Below are positions 41,249-44,030 of a stretch of DNA of 44,030 bases, piece after piece; the first letter of the stretch is position 1, and every line of letters starts with the position of its first letter. Origin of the DNA: an uncultured Eubacteriales bacterium (GTDB taxonomy: Bacteria > Bacillota > Clostridia > Oscillospirales > Oscillospiraceae); contig ONSW01000008.1 of NCBI GenBank assembly GCA_900320595.1, positions 1 to 44,030 on the forward strand. The letters are read 5' to 3'. A model generated the notes under the pieces. The model worked only from the letters and a program-made list of their open reading frames with translations. It was not told where the DNA came from and did no database searches. The translations under genes were made by a program, and so were the position numbers.

Positions 41249-41557
41249 TCAAAGAATATTGGGGTTATTTCCAGAATAACGTACAATATCAGGATACTCT
41301 TTTGCCCAGAATTTAAAAACGACTAAACCTTCATCAAATTTTTCCGGGTAGCTAAATGGGATTTCCACGCAGTAAGTTAATCTATGACGGACAATTTCGT
41401 CTCTTACATAAATCGGCAATTCGCCTGGTCGTCTGTAGCTGATTGTGAGGATCTCGCCTTTTTTAAGTTGGAATATTTTCTTACGCCATTCACTTGATAT
41501 ACTTATCTCCATTGCTGTGTCACTAATATTGTTTTTATAAATCTGCCTAAGCGTCAT
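41249..41557 (-). CDS. Hypothetical protein in the AT-rich island
   Basis: Unrecognised protein of 102 residues without signal peptide or membrane helix. The middle part is strand-rich and basic (WRKKIFQLKKGEILTISYRR, YVRDEIVRHRLTYCVEIPFS). It ends in VRYSGNNPNIL. GGGGTGA lies eight bases before the ATG at 41557. It has the low GC of the island and lies between two palindromic repeat clusters. Its small size and location behind an RHS remnant would suit an immunity-type gene, but this is a guess. Confidence 0.6.
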   Translation of the reverse strand: MTLRQIYKNNISDTAMEISISSEWRKKIFQLKKGEILTISYRRPGELPIYVRDEIVRHRLTYCVEIPFSYPEKFDEGLVVFKFWAKEYPDIVRYSGNNPNIL

Positions 41558-41590
41558 GTATAATCACCCCAGATATTCGCTCCACGATAA

Positions 41591-41638
41591 TGGGACAAGG
41601 AACCGTCCCCTGTCACATTTTGACCGTCCCCTGTCCCA
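41591..41638. repeat. Palindromic repeat cluster
   Basis: Two variants of the island repeat in tandem: GGGACAAGGAACCGTCCCCT and, after ATTTTGA, CCGTCCCCTGTCCCA. It separates the 102-residue gene from the lipoprotein gene. Confidence 0.75.
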
Positions 41639-41643
41639 GATAG

Positions 41644-42750
41644 TTAGTCTGTCTCAAAGAGATGGTTTGAGACATTTACAGCATGGAGTTTATCACTAAA
41701 AACATATAGACCGACACAAACATCTTCTAGTTGAACTAAACTGACCTTTTGCTGACCAGTTGGAGATAAACACAGAATTTTATTGGAAGCGCCATCATCT
41801 TCTAACACGCAAAAATATAAACAGTTTTCGTAAAATACAGGTTTTCCATAAACTTCTTTCGGAAGATCTTTATCGAGATACATCCAAATAATGGCTGAAG
41901 ACTTGTAGTCAAAAAAGGAGTATCCCGAATTTCCTTGCTGTCCATCAGATGCTTTATATTCGGTATAAAAAAGGATTGTACCAGTTTCATCATCTGCATA
42001 CAGTATTTTAATATATCCGTTATCATTGTCAGTTAATTGTTGCAAATTCATGCCATTATGATCGCACGAAAAAATATTGCGGCCGCCATCGAAGGCATTT
42101 CCCTCACCGGCAGTAAAGAAAACTCTGTTTTTCGTGACGAGAAAGTTATAGATATTCCCCTCGGTTTCCGCTACAACTATCTCTTCTCCCGTTTTCAGGG
42201 AGTGCCTTATTATTTTCCCTTCATATTTTAAATCAAAAGGTATTTTGTACTCGATGTAAAACTCTTTATCGCTCAAATATTGCTGACAATAGAAGACTGC
42301 GTCTTCTGAAAATTGTACAAATGAACAGTCTTTGATTATCAGTTCATTCTTTTTAGAGTTAAAACAATACCTATAAAGATCATAATTATATAAAAAGATC
42401 TTTCCTTTCTCGTTTCGCTTTAGATAATATATACCATCATCTCTTATTACTATGCTGGAAATAATCCCATCGGCAAGCTTTATTCTTTTGCCTGTGATCT
42501 CATCGCAAACATACAAACCGTCAGTTCTGCTTTTTGAATAGTTTTGATGCAAATATGAATACTTGCTATATGCTACTACGTTTCCCGATTTGCATATTCT
42601 TCCTGTTTGTTCCCCGAGAATATTCCTATTTAATTCATAGCAATTTGGAATAATATCCGGACAAAACTGGCTTTCTGTATTCAAGATCTTATTATCACAG
42701 CCAGCGAGCAATAGGCTAAATAGTAAAATATATACCACCATTCGTTTCAC
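41644..42750 (-). CDS. DUF5050-like lipoprotein (beta-propeller type)
   Basis: Putative lipoprotein of 368 residues. Signal peptide MVVYILLFSLLLAGC has a lipobox LAGC with Cys18 when the GTG at 42750 is used. The rest is rich in short repeats like DGIYYLKRNEKGKIFLYNYD, DAVFYCQQYL, NRVFFTAGEGNAFDGGRNIF and YGKPVFYENCLYFCVLEDD. Such repeats suit a DUF5050/WD-like six- or seven-bladed propeller. GGAGAAG precedes the GTG; ATG at 42741 is an alternative. GC is low: 15 of 60 in 42361-42420. A ligand cannot be given. It follows the RHS remnant and a repeat. Confidence 0.75.
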   Translation of the reverse strand: MKRMVVYILLFSLLLAGCDNKILNTESQFCPDIIPNCYELNRNILGEQTGRICKSGNVVAYSKYSYLHQNYSKSRTDGLYVCDEITGKRIKLADGIISSIVIRDDGIYYLKRNEKGKIFLYNYDLYRYCFNSKKNELIIKDCSFVQFSEDAVFYCQQYLSDKEFYIEYKIPFDLKYEGKIIRHSLKTGEEIVVAETEGNIYNFLVTKNRVFFTAGEGNAFDGGRNIFSCDHNGMNLQQLTDNDNGYIKILYADDETGTILFYTEYKASDGQQGNSGYSFFDYKSSAIIWMYLDKDLPKEVYGKPVFYENCLYFCVLEDDGASNKILCLSPTGQQKVSLVQLEDVCVGLYVFSDKLHAVNVSNHLFETD

Positions 42751-42785
42751 TTTATATCTTCTCCAATAAAAGATAGAGGCTCCTG

Positions 42786-42804
42786 TGGGACAGGGGACGG
42801 TTCC
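42786..42804. repeat. Palindrome-family repeat at the end of the RHS remnant
   Basis: TGGGACAGGGGACGGTTCC on the plus strand. It sits exactly where the RHS coding frame loses its homology, suggesting insertion or recombination there. Confidence 0.7.
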
Positions 42805-42943
42805 AGATCGTCTCGGAGATGCGTTCGAGGCCGTAAGTGTAGCTGGTGGTCTGGCCGTTTTGGTTCTCGGAAATGACCACGCCGTCCCCATACAGAATAT
42901 CCCACGTCAGCGTGGTTGTCAAATCTTTGCCGGGCTGCGGCGC
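42803..42943 (-). pseudogene. Remnant of an RHS/YD-repeat protein gene
   Basis: A 47-codon minus-strand stretch encodes TLTWDILYGDGVVISENQNG, then QTTSYTYGLERIS, ending ETIW. The TSYTYGLERIS pattern is characteristic of RHS-repeat regions of secreted polymorphic toxins. The stretch begins just after a terminator for the upstream gene and ends at a GGGACAGGGGAC-type repeat. It has neither a start nor the core region, so it is a fragment. The frame is distinct from the overlapping, non-coding open frames on the same strand. Confidence 0.65.
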
Positions 42944-42950
42944 AAATAAT

Positions 42951-42976
42951 CCGCGCGACAGGGTGCTGTCGCGCGG
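42951..42976 (-). terminator. Terminator of the PAP2-family gene
   Basis: CCGCGCGACAG pairs with CTGTCGCGCGG around GGTG. ATTATTT follows on the minus strand. It begins 10 bases after the PAP2 stop codon. Confidence 0.8.
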
Positions 42977-42985
42977 ACTTTTGCT

Positions 42986-43675
42986 TTATGCTCTTTTCCT
43001 TGCGCAGAGCCTCGGCTTCCAGTAATCGTCCCAATAGACAAACAGCTCGGCCACCAGGCTGACCGGCAGTGCGGCGAACACGTCGACCATCGAATGCTGC
43101 TTGACGAACGCCGTGGCGAGACAGATCATCACGACCACGAACGCCAGCAGAACTTTCCACACCGGCTTGAGATCCTTGTTTTTCAGCCCGACGGACAGAA
43201 TGCCCATCGAGTACGCCACGTGCAGCGACGGGCATACGCCCGTCGAGGTGTCGAAGGAGTAGATAAAGGCCATCAGCCGGGTGAGGAAGTTGTCGCGCAC
43301 GAACGCCTCCGGCCGCAGATCCTGGCGCGAGGGATAGAGGATGTAGATCGTCATCGCGATGAGCTGGGTGATGAAGATAAAGAGGGAGAGCTTGGAAAAG
43401 CTCTTAGGATCATACAGCAGCGTATAGATCAGTGATCCGAAAACCAGCGCGTACCAGAAGACGTAAAACACGGCGAAGTATTCGCAGAAGGGGATCATGT
43501 CGTCGAGCGCGCAGTGCATCGGATGGCAGATCTCCGGCGGGATCAGATTCTCGGTGAGAAAGTAGAAACTGAAATAAAAGAGCCAGCCGAAAATTGCCAG
43601 CTTCATATGGGAAAACTGGGGCGTATTGAGCTTTGAAAAACGGAATTCACGGTAATCAACTACCGGCTTCTTCAT
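42986..43675 (-). CDS. PAP2-family membrane phosphatase
   Basis: Integral membrane protein of 229 residues with about five to six helices. The acid-phosphatase motifs are present: SRQDLRP (part of KxxxxxxRP), CPSLHVAYSMG (PSxH) and AFVKQHSMVDVF (Hx3D). It may dephosphorylate phosphatidate, undecaprenyl diphosphate or another lipid phosphate. The start overlaps the upstream acyltransferase gene by 20 bases, so the two are probably coupled and act in membrane lipid metabolism. Confidence 0.9.
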   Translation of the reverse strand: MKKPVVDYREFRFSKLNTPQFSHMKLAIFGWLFYFSFYFLTENLIPPEICHPMHCALDDMIPFCEYFAVFYVFWYALVFGSLIYTLLYDPKSFSKLSLFIFITQLIAMTIYILYPSRQDLRPEAFVRDNFLTRLMAFIYSFDTSTGVCPSLHVAYSMGILSVGLKNKDLKPVWKVLLAFVVVMICLATAFVKQHSMVDVFAALPVSLVAELFVYWDDYWKPRLCARKRA

Positions 43676-44030
43676 CGGTATATACCTCTATGGGAATGTT
43701 TTTGGGGTAAAGGCGTTTGGGTATGTTGCGGTACGGGATCACGGTGTGCTCCGGCAGCGAGGCGGCCATCTCGGTGATCGCGTCTTTCATGGCCTTGCAG
43801 ATGCGCTCGCGCTCGGACTCGATCGGGGCGTCGGGGTCAAAGCGGACGGGCTTGCCGATCACGGTCTTGTGCAGCTTCGGCGCGTTGTAGACCGGGACGA
43901 AGAGCAGCGCCTGCTTCGTCTTCCTGTAATAAAACCGCGCGAGATCGACGAATTTGTCCTGAAAATCATACAGGATGTTGTTATAGCGCTTGTTCCACTC
44001 CGGAAAAATGATCATGCTGCGCCCCTCCTG
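43656..44030 (-). CDS. Acyltransferase (PlsC-like), C-terminal part, cut by window end
   Basis: The frame from the window edge encodes QEGRSMIIFPEWNKRYNNIL, which fits the EGxRSxxxFPEGT region (motif III) of 1-acylglycerol-3-phosphate acyltransferases. ALLFVPVYNAPKLHKTVIGK (motif IV region) and a C-terminal YPKNIPIEVYTDEEAGS follow. The active-site NHx4D and motif II lie outside the window. An ATG at 44015 preceded by AGGAGGGG could mimic a start, but the conserved context runs through it. Coupled to the PAP2 gene. Confidence 0.75.
   Translation of the reverse strand, partial: QEGRSMIIFPEWNKRYNNILYDFQDKFVDLARFYYRKTKQALLFVPVYNAPKLHKTVIGKPVRFDPDAPIESERERICKAMKDAITEMAASLPEHTVIPYRNIPKRLYPKNIPIEVYTDEEAGS

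Noticed and set aside
41035-41286. Full 83-codon frame as a real gene
   Set aside because: Most of it consists of repeat sequence read in a chance frame; only the last 20 codons and the ATGA overlap look natural.
42747-43235. 162-codon minus-strand frame overlapping the PAP2 gene and the RHS remnant
   Set aside because: It is out of frame with both the PAP2 gene and the RHS-like reading; its composition is that of a shadow.

Overview
The window looks like chromosomal DNA of a high-GC Gram-positive anaerobe of the class Clostridia, most likely an Oscillospiraceae-type gut bacterium. The support is strong AGGAGG-type ribosome binding sites, a CIRCE/HrcA-type operator, NrdR, a YerC-HslO neighbourhood, a class B sortase, a Gram-positive long Rel/Spo enzyme (RFKD motif), a DUF421/DUF4363 pair, and tRNA genes with encoded CCA. 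This is inferred from gene content; no 16S gene is present. Almost all long open frames without a family match are antisense shadows of high-GC genes.

Layout. 1-4.8 kb: rpsU, then on the minus strand a large secreted protein with eight MBG/YDG repeats and a class B sortase. 4.9-6.9 kb: a two-gene plus-strand unit, a serine palmitoyltransferase-like alpha-oxoamine synthase and a short-chain dehydrogenase resembling 3-ketosphinganine reductase. This could make sphingoid (long-chain) bases, which would be unusual in a Firmicute. 7.0-8.2 kb: a lower-GC Nudix gene and a Val-Phe-Gly-Cys tRNA operon. 8.3-10.1 kb: hslO, a 5'-truncated methyltransferase and a yerC-like regulator that seem joined by a deletion. 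10.3-13.6 kb: NfeD/SPFH pair, a eukaryotic-type hexokinase, nrdR. 13.6-20.7 kb: DUF4363/DUF421, a NagB-like protein with a degenerate active site, an RluA-type pseudouridine synthase, a Na/Pi cotransporter, a Dus enzyme and a membrane-anchored coiled-coil protein.

20.7-32.1 kb is a long minus-strand array. recJ, rsh, dtd, an MBL hydrolase, a sugar nucleotidyltransferase and galE come first, followed after a terminator by wecB, an ABC-2 permease and ATPase, and a glycosyltransferase. The sugar-nucleotide and export genes suggest synthesis and export of a surface glycan. 32.2-39.7 kb: a LOG-family protein, a zinc/manganese-type ABC transporter (binding protein, ATPase, permease), an amino-acid ABC transporter whose ATPase carries a large insertion, and an AbgB-like M20 peptidase. 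39.8-40.4 kb: an hsp20 gene under a perfect CIRCE.

40.45-42.95 kb is the most accessory part. It is an AT-rich island of three minus-strand genes of unknown function (one a lipoprotein), studded with GGGACAGGGGAC-type palindromic repeats, with a 90-bp direct repeat on both sides of one gene. At its upstream edge is a 47-codon remnant of an RHS/YD-repeat protein. I read it as the wreck of a polymorphic-toxin locus with orphan downstream (possibly immunity) genes. The window ends with a PAP2-family membrane phosphatase and the C-terminal part of an acyltransferase, cut by the window edge.
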